From contig JAGMUV010000057.1 of assembly GCA_020744425.1 (NCBI GenBank), forward strand, positions 1 to 64,000: DNA of 64,000 nucleotides, read 5' to 3'. The notes beneath the pieces were generated by a model, which had not been told where the DNA came from, ran no database searches, and worked only from the letters and a program-made list of their open reading frames with translations. Of the stretch, positions 30,493 through 40,505 are shown in pieces; position 1 is the first letter of the stretch; each line of letters opens with the position of its first letter. The stretch comes from Dactylonectria macrodidyma (Eukaryota; Ascomycota; Sordariomycetes; Hypocreales; Nectriaceae). A program made the position numbers and the translations under genes.

Positions 30493-32611
30493 ATAATTTA
30501 TGTATTCGTCGTTCTCAAATAGCATCGTAGGTCTCATTGGCTGCGTACGAAGGCCAATGGCAATGTAGAAGCGTAGCGACGACGATGACGATGTTGAGTA
30601 AGAGGAAAATAACAGGGAGAAGCCGTTTGGATAACGGAACACCTAGCTTGGATACCGCTGGTAATGGTACGGCGTAGATGAGCAAATGTTATGGTTGATT
30701 ATCGCTGATGTTTTTCGTACTTGTAAATACAGAGTAGTTGTGAATATTAACTACGCTGCGACGCTGTTACTGGATAGACTAAGTGATAAAGCCCTTACCT
30801 CTCTCCTACTCCTCCGCATAATACCAAGAGGCAAATCAGACGCAGGAGTTTATTCGTTACCAGATACTTAAGGCAGAGTGAGCGCCCATTTAATATCATC
30901 AGTCCCACCTGAACCAACGACTAAGATGTGATATTACCGGCCACTGTTTCAATTATTTACTTTAAGCCTGTGAAATGCTCCTGGTACATAACGTTTCCAA
31001 TTTGAAGTCCCGGGAGCATTATTGGTATCTCCTGGAATCTGTTGAGTTTCTGTAGCACTGGAGGGCTGGCCCTTACGACGGGCTATGAAATCAATGCTCC
31101 ACTCGTTAGTACCAGCTGTAATGAAGGCAGTAGGCGATATGTCGGCAGTTGGATATGCCAGTGTAGTGTTGCTTCCTATTAAACAGTTAAAATTAATGTT
31201 GATGAAGAGATATTGTACGACATATTCACGTTGGGATAACGGCTCTGGGAATCCGGTGTCTTTATTCACTTGGGTCATATATACTGCTGATTATGTGGAG
31301 TCGAGAACACAAGTCAAATGAACAGCCCGCACTGCACAACGCTTGATCTGATGATGGCAATGGCTAGCTTCCAGGCTCAACTTAACATGGGATGACCTAG
31401 GACTATTTAAAACCCACAGATACTCTGTTCATCAGAAGAGCATGATTTTGCTTCCTTCAATATTGAACACTCGTTTTCTGCCGGGGCTCGGTTATACACT
31501 CTCCTATCAGTCCCCAATTTCACTCCGATCCCGACCATCCAATATCCACCCGAATTGCTCTTCATAAGCCATTTTACTGTGACCCGACCCCATGCGGCAA
31601 CATATCCAAAAGAACCCCAATAAGCGGCATCCCATTTTCATTGATGGTGATGCTGTTGTATCACTGTGTTCCAGTGACCTGGAGTCGGGGAGCAGTATAT
31701 TATCTGTGTTGGGCAATTCATTGTTAACGTGACAATACAACAGAGCATTGTCCGCGGCCCTATGATAATTTAGCCACAAAATTGTCTTCTTTCGCACTGG
31801 TAGAAGGAAGCGGACACATATCTGTCACCAATGATCAGCGACGCCCGGCATCGGTTTCAAGGGTAGGTCTTCATCAAATGTTTGCCAGTTGAATGAGAAG
31901 AGTAAAGTACAGTACTGTGTAGCAATCATCCACTGCAATTCAGCTGGGATTCCGTCCGGATGTTGCTGTTGTTTCTGTATCAGGAAAGAAACCTACAACG
32001 GCTTTGTAGGTAAGCTAGAACCATTCTGTCTTCCAAGGACTCCTCCCTTCCTCTCGCGCCCGTCAGCCATCACGTATGAGTCCACGAAGGTCTCGAGTCT
32101 GACGGCAGCTCGACTGTCCTGCTACTGCAATATACTAGAGCGCGAGAGATTGACCACAAATTTGACTCAGGCGAACAGTTTACGAGCGCGCACTAGAGTG
32201 AGATGCAAAATTGGCTAGCAACCGACTTGTTGATGCGAGTGCATCTCGCGGAAAATGAGGCGGTCAAACACAATCCCCGGCCCATGTTTATGAGTTTTAA
32301 AACTAGGTTACGAGCGTGGAGTTGGAAGATACCGATGCGAGATCCTGCGAGGAGAATCAGCTTGTGTTAATATCGCTGCAGGTCACAACCGGGCTAGAGA
32401 AATAGCAGCAAGAAGACCCCACTGACGGAAGGTACGCGCATTAAGTTTTCCATATATTGTACAGGTACTCCGTGCAAGGCGATGCCGAATTCCGTTGACA
32501 ATTCCACGGCACTTCATGGTCTTGTACAACTACACATGCGTACTATACTGTATTGATACCGACAAGGACACAAGTAAACTACATGAAGATGGTTGTCTCG
32601 CCACCTAGCAT
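30493..32611. other. Mostly non-coding; one weak small ORF
   Basis: A 109-codon minus frame at 30949-31278 (start MTQVNKDTGFPEPLSQREYV) might be a small gene but has no recognisable domain. Other frames are short. GTACAGTACTG occurs near 31906. Confidence 0.35.
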
Positions 32612-32619
32612 TTGGTTTT

Positions 32620-32680
32620 GGCAATTGATAGGGACGCATCACGAATCGATAGGGGCGCATCCGCCTTAGGGACGCGCCAG
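32620..32680 (+). repeat. Left terminal inverted repeat of the 736-bp element
   Basis: Inverted complement of 33295-33355, with one difference visible (CGAATCG here, CGAATTG on the reversed right end). Confidence 0.95.
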
Positions 32681-32830
32681 GTTTGCAGCCTCTGATTCGT
32701 CAGCCACTTTTTTGTTAGTGCAGGCAGAATTCTGCCGACGCTCCCGAAGTACCTCGAGCTTGGCTCTCAATCTAAATGAGCGGATGATCCACCATGAGTC
32801 TCTCAACCATCAGCCACCAGGTCTTTCGTC

Positions 32831-33291
32831 ATGCTCCAGTCTGAGTCACCTTTTAGCTCAGAGAGCAATTCAAGACGTCGAACTCGAAGCCCCAGTCCTA
32901 GCTGCGGATCGCGTCCCCGAAAACGACAGCGGCAGAGCCGACAAGCCAGTTTCAGCCTACCATTTCTCGCGAATAGACCTCATTCAGCGAGCAGCAATGG
33001 AACAAGTATCGGCAAATACTACGGAGTCGGCGACGGAGATGCAATCGCAAACCTCTTCGCATCTTATCCACAGACCTTTACGACCGCTTCCACGGCCCCA
33101 TGGATCGCAAGGGCTTCGTAAGTAGTTACTCTTAATGGAATCGTTCTGATTCTGTATCGTAAATAATACTGAGTCGGCACCTGAACGCGACCTGTTCTAG
33201 GGAGGATTGGCCTGACGTAGTTGCTGGCTTCACCGCCTTCACGGGGAAGTATTTATGGGTCTGGAAAATTTGGCCCAATCAGGTGTTATAA
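32831..33291 (+). CDS. Two-exon passenger gene inside the TIR element, unknown function
   Basis: Exon 1 is 32831-33117 and exon 2 is 33201-33291. The donor is a perfect GTAAGT, the acceptor TTCTAG, in phase 2, giving 125 aa; the stop lies 3 bp before the right TIR. The N-terminus is basic and Ser/Arg-rich (SRRRTRSPSPSCGSRPRKRQ), like a nuclear-localisation or disordered region. The C-terminus is compact and aromatic: SIGKYYGVGDGDAIANLFAS, then EDWPDVVAGFTAFTGKYLWV and WKIWPNQVL. I do not recognise it as part of a hAT transposase. It could be a captured host gene fragment or an accessory transposon protein. The 137-aa frame overlapping in another phase (32712-33125) is likely a shadow. Confidence 0.65.
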
Positions 33292-33294
33292 AAG

Positions 33295-33355
33295 CTGGCG
33301 CGTCCCTAAGGCGGATGCGCCCCTATCAATTCGTGATGCGTCCCTATCAATTGCC
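33295..33355 (-). repeat. Right terminal inverted repeat of the 736-bp element
   Basis: Ends ATCAATTGCC and is directly followed by the target duplication TTGGTTTT. Confidence 0.95.
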
Positions 33356-33391
33356 TTGGTTTTATACTGCCCGGGTTTATGATGACCTCAA

Positions 33392-33759
33392 TCACAAAAA
33401 AGTCACCGGCCTACTGGATATGTAATTATCCCAGCATTCATCTTGGATTCGTTTGATTATAGAGTGAAACCGGTCCTTCATAGCATTAGACACTCGACGC
33501 GCCATTTCCTCATCATCCAACGAGAATTCGCGCATAGAGAGGCGATTACCAAGAGTCCACAAAATAAATTTTAGGCGATTTGGGCGGTCTGGCAGGCGAA
33601 GCTCATCAATCAGGGCCTATTTTGTCACTTGCGCTAATGTCCCGTCGGGCTTCCCGTCGATGGTTTTTTTTGGCCTAATGTCGGGCTGAAAGTGACTTTG
33701 ACTCCTTCAACATCTGTCCGTTCCACACCCTGCAGCGTTTGTGTATACTCGATTATGGC
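33392..33759 (-). pseudogene. Terminal exon of a decayed gene of unknown family
   Basis: The minus frame ends at TGA 33392-33394. It reads LIDELRLPDRPNRLKFILWT, then LGNRLSMREFSLDDEEMARR and IIKRIQDECWDNYI, clearly protein-like. A TAG at 33617-33619 interrupts it (CAG to TAG would fit), and further upstream the frame shifts by one near 33690 before AIIEYTQTLQGVERTDVEGV. An acceptor (CTCTTAG) at about 33760 suggests more exons further right on the minus strand, which I could not trace. It lies 29 bp outside the target duplication of the gene-carrying TIR element. Confidence 0.55.
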
Positions 33760-35214
33760 CTAAGAGATTTACAGGCGCAGTAGGATTAGAGGGAGATCAA
33801 ATTAAAACATTTACGAGGTGATACTGTACAGTCCTGTCAGGCGTAAGCCATGACGCGCGAAGGTTGCCGAACACCAGAAAAACTTGCGCCCGTGAGTTGT
33901 ACTGTAGCCACTGGGAGTTCATTGAGCTTTGTCTAGTTCCGGCTACAGCCGCATATCGCGAGTACAGTGATCACCTAATAGCACGGGCAACAAATGAAGC
34001 CCAGGGGTTAAAGCTAAGGGGTGGGACTTAGGGACACATCTATATACAGACACAGAGGCTCAGCTGTCCCCAATCCATGCTGTACTTCTGGCCAAGCATC
34101 CAAGCCAATCCTATGTCTAAGTAATATGGACAGTACATGTATGAGGCACAGCTTAAACTTTCACATGTTCTCTCCCTATACAGTATAGTGTCCGAAGGCA
34201 GGACGGAGGTTGATGGTGGATGGATCCCTTCCGTAGATCGTTCATTTAGTCAATCAACATGAACCCATTCCTGCAGGTCGATCTTGTAGGTTGCAGTCGT
34301 GATTAGGTATCGCCATTTTGTGACGCCAGCTCATAAAGGAGGCCTCAATTGCGAGTCGGCCTAGCCGCGCTACCTTTTAGCCTAAGCTTCACATCCGTGG
34401 GATCTAGTAGGCCTATTGGCCTGCTGGGCTGCGTACTCAATTCACTCAAGCGCCCTGTTCTCATTTGACACGTTGCAAAGCGGCTCATCTTGTTATCAAA
34501 AACTCAACTGGGGCGCGCAATTGACCAGGGCTCGCTACTAGCGGGGTTGAGCTCGGACGGGCAGACCTTGGCTTGATGTTCACTCGCTCTGCTCTGTACA
34601 ATATTTGCTACAGTAGCTATTTCTTTTACTGGGTTGGTCAGGAGAGGTGCGGCGGTAGGGTGTAATAAAAGTGATGTCTAACGGGAGCATCTAGCTCGTC
34701 GCCACAGCCATACAACGTTTGGACTAACAAACGGATTACCACCCTCGCAAGCAATAGTTCGGTAGCTGAAGTAGTAGATAGATCAATTATGACAGGGGTG
34801 TGCCTCGGCCATAACCCCGAGGCCGTGGCCGCTGCTGCAACCCCCATCCTACATCATTGTGGACTTGGTTCTGGCCTATCTCTATAAACTCGGTTCTCAC
34901 CCTTCTCTTACTGACAAACCCTCTGTCAGCAAACCAGAAGCCAAAATTCATTTAGTGGACAGCAATCTAGTATTCCACTGCACTATCGTCGCCGCATTCT
35001 AGAATCGGCGTACGTCAGCTTTTCTTTACTTACCATTGCGCATGACGGAGTGTTCTTGCCTCTGTATCTAGTATTCATTCATGCAAAGGCCATCTCTTTG
35101 CTTGAAGCCGCTTTCTACTGGTCGTCGAAACATGACCCTCCCATCTTGTGTTTGACCTCGGACCTTTTGTCCCCACTACTTTCTTCCCGCCAACATCCAC
35201 ATTCCGAAGCAGTC
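33760..35214. other. Intergenic, no gene supported
   Basis: Only short frames. A TACTGTACAG motif lies near 33824. A missing upstream exon of the decayed minus-strand gene may lie at the left edge. Confidence 0.5.
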
Positions 35215-35595
35215 ATGAGATTCGATCTGGCGCTCCTGGCTTGCTCGTTCGTAGGATCGACTGTGGCCTCGGTCATCGACGCGCCCGAACACGTCGGAGT
35301 CAAGCGCATCGTCGCAGCACCCCAGGCTGACGAGCACAAGCAGTGCAAGCGCCGCGGCGGAGGCGGTCGCGGTGGAGGTAGCGGAGGTAGTCACAGCGAC
35401 AACCGTCGTTCTAGAAGTCCAAGAGGCTTATCTAGTAATCAGGGACACAATCCGGCGCTAGAAGCTCTAATCACACCAGCAAGTCAGTCACAACCTTTCT
35501 CCAAGCTCCTCTATCCCCGTCTCAAGGAAACCCATGTCTAACCCGCTCTGCCTCCAGGAACTCCAACTAGGGCGGTTACTCCTCCAAGGGTCTAG
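35215..35595 (+). CDS. Small secreted Gly/Arg-rich protein, likely truncated family member
   Basis: The open frame starts at 35050, but the Met at 35215 opens a good signal peptide (MRFDLALLACSFVGSTVASV). The intron 35483-35557 (donor GTCAGT, branch CTAAC, acceptor CTCCAG) joins an exon ending at 35595; total 101 aa. The mature part has Gly-rich GGGGRGGGSGGS and a basic Ser/Arg patch. Just downstream, in another frame and behind a stop, the DNA still reads YYPGGTSVPYRDDAATTASL and VPFLLIG. That resembles the C-terminal half of a fungal family of Gly-rich secreted or membrane proteins (remembered resemblance, not tested). So this copy appears cut short by mutation. Confidence 0.5.
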
Positions 35596-35993
35596 GTGTC
35601 TAACCCAACTACGGCGGCGGTTAATACTATCCCGGAGGAACTTCAGTTCCTTATCGTGACGACGCCGCAACCACGGCCAGTCTTGTCCCCTTCCTTCTGA
35701 TCGGCTCCGCCCTCGATGAACGGATGATTCGGTTCCTTGAACTACGAATATCTATGTATCTCATACTTCGCAGTACAAACTTTCTCTGCTATCTTCCTTG
35801 TGACGGTGATTCTAATGATTCGTGGACTCAATTCTATTTCTGCGCATATCTTGGAGCCTAACGGGCGTAGCATAACCAGGTGAGGAACACCTCTACATCC
35901 TAACAGATAGCTCCGTGCCTCGCAAAGAGCTTCAGATTATTATATGGATAAATGCTCTGAACAAAGTTTTCCATCACCTCCAGCGTTGGCCTG

Positions 35994-37331
35994 CTACATC
36001 CCAGCACCCTGGTCGAGCGCCCCTCCGTTAAAGTAGCGCTTTTTCGCCTCAATTTCGTCCAACTCATCATGACAACCGCTATTAAGAACCTTCCATGGGT
36101 CGCCGCGTTTCCGTTTCCCCCTCTCTTGCTTCTCTGGGTCTTTCTCCCACGTCTCAATCTCATTACAGCTAAAGTGTCCAACCACGTCGTGCCCTAACGC
36201 TTGACCAAGTCGTTCCCGTAGCCCTAGTATGGGCCAAATGGGTACTCGTGTGAATTCGATCCTGATCCCAGAAAGCTCTACTTCACCACTGTCTCGGGGT
36301 CTCTTAGACGGATTGCGAAACTTCTCTAAAAATTCCTTGGTCACATACCCTGTGTACACTATAAAGTCGGACGTATCCGTGCCATGTGTCAATATTCTCA
36401 GTTTGATGTTCTGGAAATTCGGGCCAGACGGGATGGTTCGTTCCTTAGTCAATAGAGACGATCTCCTGGATGAAACAGATGGCGGCGGGTAGAAATGCTT
36501 TTGTGCCATAGCGAGAAAGACACCCACAAGGTACGCGTCATGGCTCGAGTTGGATGGCACTAAGAGTTTTGCCTTTAATTTTCGCAGACGATCGCCGGGT
36601 TCGTTCCCGGTATTATTCTCCAGGCCTCGCAGGACGCGAAGTAGATTCCTTCGACGATTGGCAATTTGGCTTCCTCCAATATAACACAACATCGGCAGAT
36701 TAGCCGGGGCCTGTGAATAGATGCTGGAATCCACTGCAAGCGTGTTGAAGCAATCAGCTGAACATGTCGAGACCGGGCGAAAGGATTTCGACCTCGACTT
36801 ATCAGTCAGGAAGTTCCACATGATTTGCACGCGCACTGCGTCTCGGTAGACGCGATCACGGAAGTATAGGTGTAGTTTCGATCGTTGGGACAGCTCGCTG
36901 AATGGTTTGGGCCACAATATCTTCAGCACCGTCGTAATGGCAGAACAGAGGGAATTATCCTTAGCGTCAGGTTGGAGTATCTCTGTGAGGGATTCGCTGA
37001 GGGCACTGATGGTACGCGATGGTTGCAGATGCCCTTGCGTCGGCGGATCACCACGTTTTACTGTCGACTTTGGACTATCGCACGGTGGTAGCTCTCTCCA
37101 GCGCGTCCCGAGGATCCGAGCATGCAGGCCGGTCCAGCAGATAGGGAGCACAAAAAGCTTTGTATCAGCGTGCTCATTATTCATGAGGTGATCGAGGGAG
37201 CCCACGGCCGGGTGCTTTACAGGACATTGATGATGTTGATTAGGGGGCTCGACGGATCCTCGAGGTGTTGGTGTCAAGTTTGATGACGAGGTGGCGGGTG
37301 AGACGTGGCCTGAGGAATGTGAGTTGGCCAT
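35994..37331 (-). CDS. Conserved fungal protein of unknown function, 445 aa
   Basis: Single exon with a Ser/Pro-rich N-terminus (about 1-45), then a folded region. Distinct stretches are VLPICWTGLHARILGTRWRE (about residues 60-80), LPMLCYIGGSQIANRRRNLL (about 213-232), SSHDAYLVGVFLAMAQKHFY (about 259-278) and IEFTRVPIWPILGLRERLGQ (about 361-380). The last two look like the conserved core of a family I have seen in accessory regions of ascomycetes but cannot name; no catalytic motif is evident. A KKGK-type basic stretch (KRKRGD) near the C-terminus might be nuclear. Its promoter region holds a 26-C run. Confidence 0.65.
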   Translation of the reverse strand: MANSHSSGHVSPATSSSNLTPTPRGSVEPPNQHHQCPVKHPAVGSLDHLMNNEHADTKLFVLPICWTGLHARILGTRWRELPPCDSPKSTVKRGDPPTQGHLQPSRTISALSESLTEILQPDAKDNSLCSAITTVLKILWPKPFSELSQRSKLHLYFRDRVYRDAVRVQIMWNFLTDKSRSKSFRPVSTCSADCFNTLAVDSSIYSQAPANLPMLCYIGGSQIANRRRNLLRVLRGLENNTGNEPGDRLRKLKAKLLVPSNSSHDAYLVGVFLAMAQKHFYPPPSVSSRRSSLLTKERTIPSGPNFQNIKLRILTHGTDTSDFIVYTGYVTKEFLEKFRNPSKRPRDSGEVELSGIRIEFTRVPIWPILGLRERLGQALGHDVVGHFSCNEIETWEKDPEKQERGKRKRGDPWKVLNSGCHDELDEIEAKKRYFNGGALDQGAGM

Positions 37332-37475
37332 GTTTACCAGGGCGCATGGCCGATTGATGAGGCTGCTGACGCCAATGTGGCGGAGGTGGTGGCGGTAAAG
37401 GCGAAGGGAACAAAGGAATCAATGCCTTGGGGTGGGTAGGAACTTCCAGTCAAACGCATTTATACACAGCCGTAA

Positions 37476-37501
37476 CCCCCCCCCCCCCCCCCCCCCCCCC
37501 C
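37476..37501 (+). repeat. Homopolymer of 26 C
   Basis: 26 consecutive C, then ACT and six more C, about 150 bp upstream of the minus-strand gene at 35994-37331. Length is prone to sequencing error. Confidence 0.9.
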
Positions 37502-38809
37502 ACTCCCCCCTCCTTTTATCATAGGCTGCCTAGTCAGATACATAGTCAGCTACAGGGCATGACCACGACCCATGGAATCACACGCATGCTGTTGGCACGT
37601 GATTGGTCAAAAGCGGAGGTCACTAGCCTCTACTCCGTACCCTATACTCTGGATTGACAGTAATCAGCGAAGCCTCTTTGTGATGGGCCCTCCTCTGACG
37701 CCCAAACGCCATAGGAGTTCCGGCTCTGATTCAAGTATGAGTGCATTCATGGGCCAGTCTCAAGGGATGCCATGAGGTGAGTGACGGAGGCCCCTCCTGT
37801 AAAATTGGAAAGTGTGTAGAAACATCGGAGATGGCTATGGTGTTGAGACCGTATGACTAAGATGGTCCGATCTGCTGGTGGCTGGGATGTGGATACTATG
37901 TAAGGAGCTGTGCTCCTCTCAGATATATGCAACTTAGAACCTTCAACATCACCTGCAACCTTTTTGCTTCATCATATGGAGGGCAGAGGAGTCTCCCCAA
38001 CCTATTGTGAATTCCACCTTTGGGCGCCAGATTTTTGGGCACCGATGTCACTTTGGCAGTCAAACTTGAGATTACTCTTAGTCGAACTAAACTACTTCTT
38101 CATGTTCCTTCTCGCTGGGTAAGGTCTTGTTACAGAATTTCCTTATAGGTCGGGCCATCGGCTCGCCAGGCACCACGCAACCAGTTCTACTAACCACCAA
38201 ATCATTTGATTCATCGGTAATAGAAAATGGATTAATATCTCGTGCACAATGCTAGTTACTACCTCATTTTGGACACCAGACCACGGAGAGATGATTGGCG
38301 CCACAGCAAGCGTATTGATGTTGTAAGGCTTGTTGAATCATTAGTCATACGTATGGAGACTGTTGACCTGCAAGCTCCTAGGGAGGAGCGGGTTTGGAGA
38401 TCAGAGATGTCTTGAGGAGAGATTAGAGATATGTGGGCAAAAGAGGTACAGTACACTTCGGTGCTCACCGTCGCATACATTCCTGAGACCTAATCAGGGT
38501 GTCTCTGGTGACAAGGACCACGGCAGAAATTGGCTGATGGGAAGGATGCGACGCAGCAACTATAGGCCATGTAGTCGTGAAGCAATCCTAACAGTGAATT
38601 GTGCAGTATTCTTTACAGTACTGTAGCATAATCTTAGTATAAAGGGTTTCGGAAAGACAGGCAGTTCACACACGAACTATCGTCCTCATTTAACCCAACC
38701 GGCTTGTCACTATTGCCTCTACAGCACCAATACGGCTCTCCCATATTTCTGTACGCACCCCTACTTTGCGGTACGGAAATTGACGTGATTAACAACGTCA
38801 CATTCCAGA
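37502..38809. other. Intergenic, no gene supported
   Basis: Short frames only, such as 37680-37775 with MGPPLTPKRHRSSGSDSSMS, which could be the first exon of an unrecognised gene. A TACAGTACTGTA motif is near 38616. Confidence 0.4.
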
Positions 38810-39280
38810 ATGATTCCGTCGCCCTGGTCACTTCCATTTGTTGAATTCCCGGTTGGCTCTGGGGATCGTCTTGATCTGACCATAAGTCCTAAGGCCTTTC
38901 ATCTACGCCATAATGTCTCTTTTAACGGCATAATTAACATCCGGTTGGCCCAGGAACGGTCCTTCGAGACCGCCAACGTCAAGATCATTCTGGAGTACAA
39001 GGGATTTGGCGGGGTTGTTAGATGCAAAAAGACGGAGCAACAACTGGAAATTGTTTATTTTCCCACCACATCTTCAGATACTCCGAAAACCATCGAGGTT
39101 GATGCCACAATATGCGTTCCAAAGGGAATTTCACTCGGAGCTCTGGTTGTGGACACCAGCGAATTTGCTATCTCTTTCCGATCAAGCTCATACCCAAGTC
39201 CCTTTCAAGACGTTGTCCTCAAGTCGGGACCCGGGATTATATTAAAGGGAAAACAGAATGCAGCCACAAGGACTCATTAA
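38810..39280 (+). CDS. DUF7330-like protein, short or truncated
   Basis: A 156-codon frame. It has an all-beta look with LDLTISPKAFHLRHNVSFNG, RSFETANVKIILEYKG, TPKTIEVDATICVPKGISLG and LVVDTSEFAISF. This resembles, from memory, fungal proteins carrying DUF7330, in which repeated beta strands follow an N-terminal Pro-rich or membrane part and a longer C-terminal half is usual. Here only about 150 residues remain and the frame stops at 39280, so it may be truncated. Function of the family is unknown. Confidence 0.45.
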   Translation: MIPSPWSLPFVEFPVGSGDRLDLTISPKAFHLRHNVSFNGIINIRLAQERSFETANVKIILEYKGFGGVVRCKKTEQQLEIVYFPTTSSDTPKTIEVDATICVPKGISLGALVVDTSEFAISFRSSSYPSPFQDVVLKSGPGIILKGKQNAATRTH

Positions 39281-40505
39281 TGCTTCACTTACATAACCCT
39301 GCGGTTCGGTGTCTTGCTAGAAGGAATGTCGGCTGAGAGAGATTGTCAGACGGGAAGGTCTAATAGGGTATTTTCACTCACCCCGGATTCCTAGCCCGCC
39401 GATCCCAGGGACCCAGGTCCCTTAGAATCCAGTCTCGAGACCGTTGTCTCTAGCATCTGAAGGACGTCATCACGGCCCTAGATAAATAACTGCCTTTCCA
39501 CCTAGACAGAGAGGAAGACAAGAGATTCCATGGCCGACTACCTAGGAACCCAAGGCACTATTGGTTACGGCTAATAGCTGGCCCTGAAGACTACGCAGGG
39601 TTCCTGAAGACTACAAGCTTCTTAAAGACAAGCTGTCCGCCATCTCTTAAAAATCCGACCCTACCTCTCTCCCCTGCTAGCAACCCTAGCAGACTCCCTT
39701 TGAGGCCCATCTCAAGGGACCCCAGACCTTGATTTCAAGGCCCCTTTTAGCGGCTGTAAAGACCGAACACGATCTCGAATGGAGGAACCCACGGGCGCGG
39801 ATTGTGGCTTCTCTATCATTAGGCTAGATGCGTAGGATATTTCTTGTTAGATAGTCTCCATGAGCGCCACACGCCCTTCGGGAAGCTGGAGCGCCTCGCG
39901 CTCCTTTGGCGTTAAATATCTATCCATTTTGGCGTCTACATCACGGCTGCAAGCACTTTGTTGGCCCCGCTCACTACAATTCATGCCTCTGGATGTTCAC
40001 CTAATAGGACCATGGTGTTTGTAGTACGATGTAACGAAACCGATTACCAGGGAACAAACTACCGGTATAAGATATTGTCGTCCTTCCAAGATGAACCATC
40101 CTCCCTTGGCGCGGGTGTAGGGGACTTTCGGCCGTTCCTAGCCCCTTCATGTGGTCGGACGGAACCTGTTGGTTGAGAAAATCATCCTTTATGCCGGCTC
40201 TGTCCAAAGTATTGGCTACTTCGAGCCGAAGTAAGGACTAATCGGAAGTCTTGTAAGTCATCTTTGGATCAGTACAACAAAATGCAACTTAAAATACGAA
40301 TGAAGGTGGGGTATTTTAGCAAGGTTCTTTCCCAAGCCCGGATTTGGCAGAAAGAAGTAGAATATTTTTGTCGCCCCATTCCAACGATTCCTTTTCACTG
40401 GCTTAATACCGGGTTGCCCAAGCTCTCTCCATTTTTCTCGCCCCAATTCTGTCGTGTCAAACCCAACTCTAAATCCAATCTACCTTCCCTCGCCTAAGTT
40501 CTATC
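39281..40505. other. Intergenic, possible retroelement remnant
   Basis: The 39380-39740 stretch has many CCTAG/CCCAG-type short repeats and a TAAATAA box, as in decayed LTR DNA, but I find no LTR pair. On the minus strand 39930-39760 a frame reads MDRYLTPKERE then LQLPEGRVALMETI before a stop, a possible gene fragment. Confidence 0.3.

Larger units (their letters stand above)
32620..33355 (+). mobile_element. 736-bp TIR element with 8-bp target duplication, hAT-like, carrying a gene
   Basis: The ends are a 61-bp inverted repeat with one visible mismatch (32620-32680 against 33295-33355). Both ends are flanked by the 8-bp direct repeat TTGGTTTT (32612-32619 and 33356-33363), the target length typical of hAT transposons. 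Each TIR contains three spaced AGGG(A/G)CGC motifs, possible transposase-binding sites. There is no room for a transposase, so the element would depend on one in trans. Almost the whole interior is a two-exon gene. Termini start GGCAATTG, not the usual hAT CAG, so hAT membership rests only on the 8-bp duplication. Confidence 0.85.

Noticed and set aside
39343..39760. Solo LTR
   Set aside because: Looks LTR-like in composition, but I found no TG...CA boundaries or target duplication.
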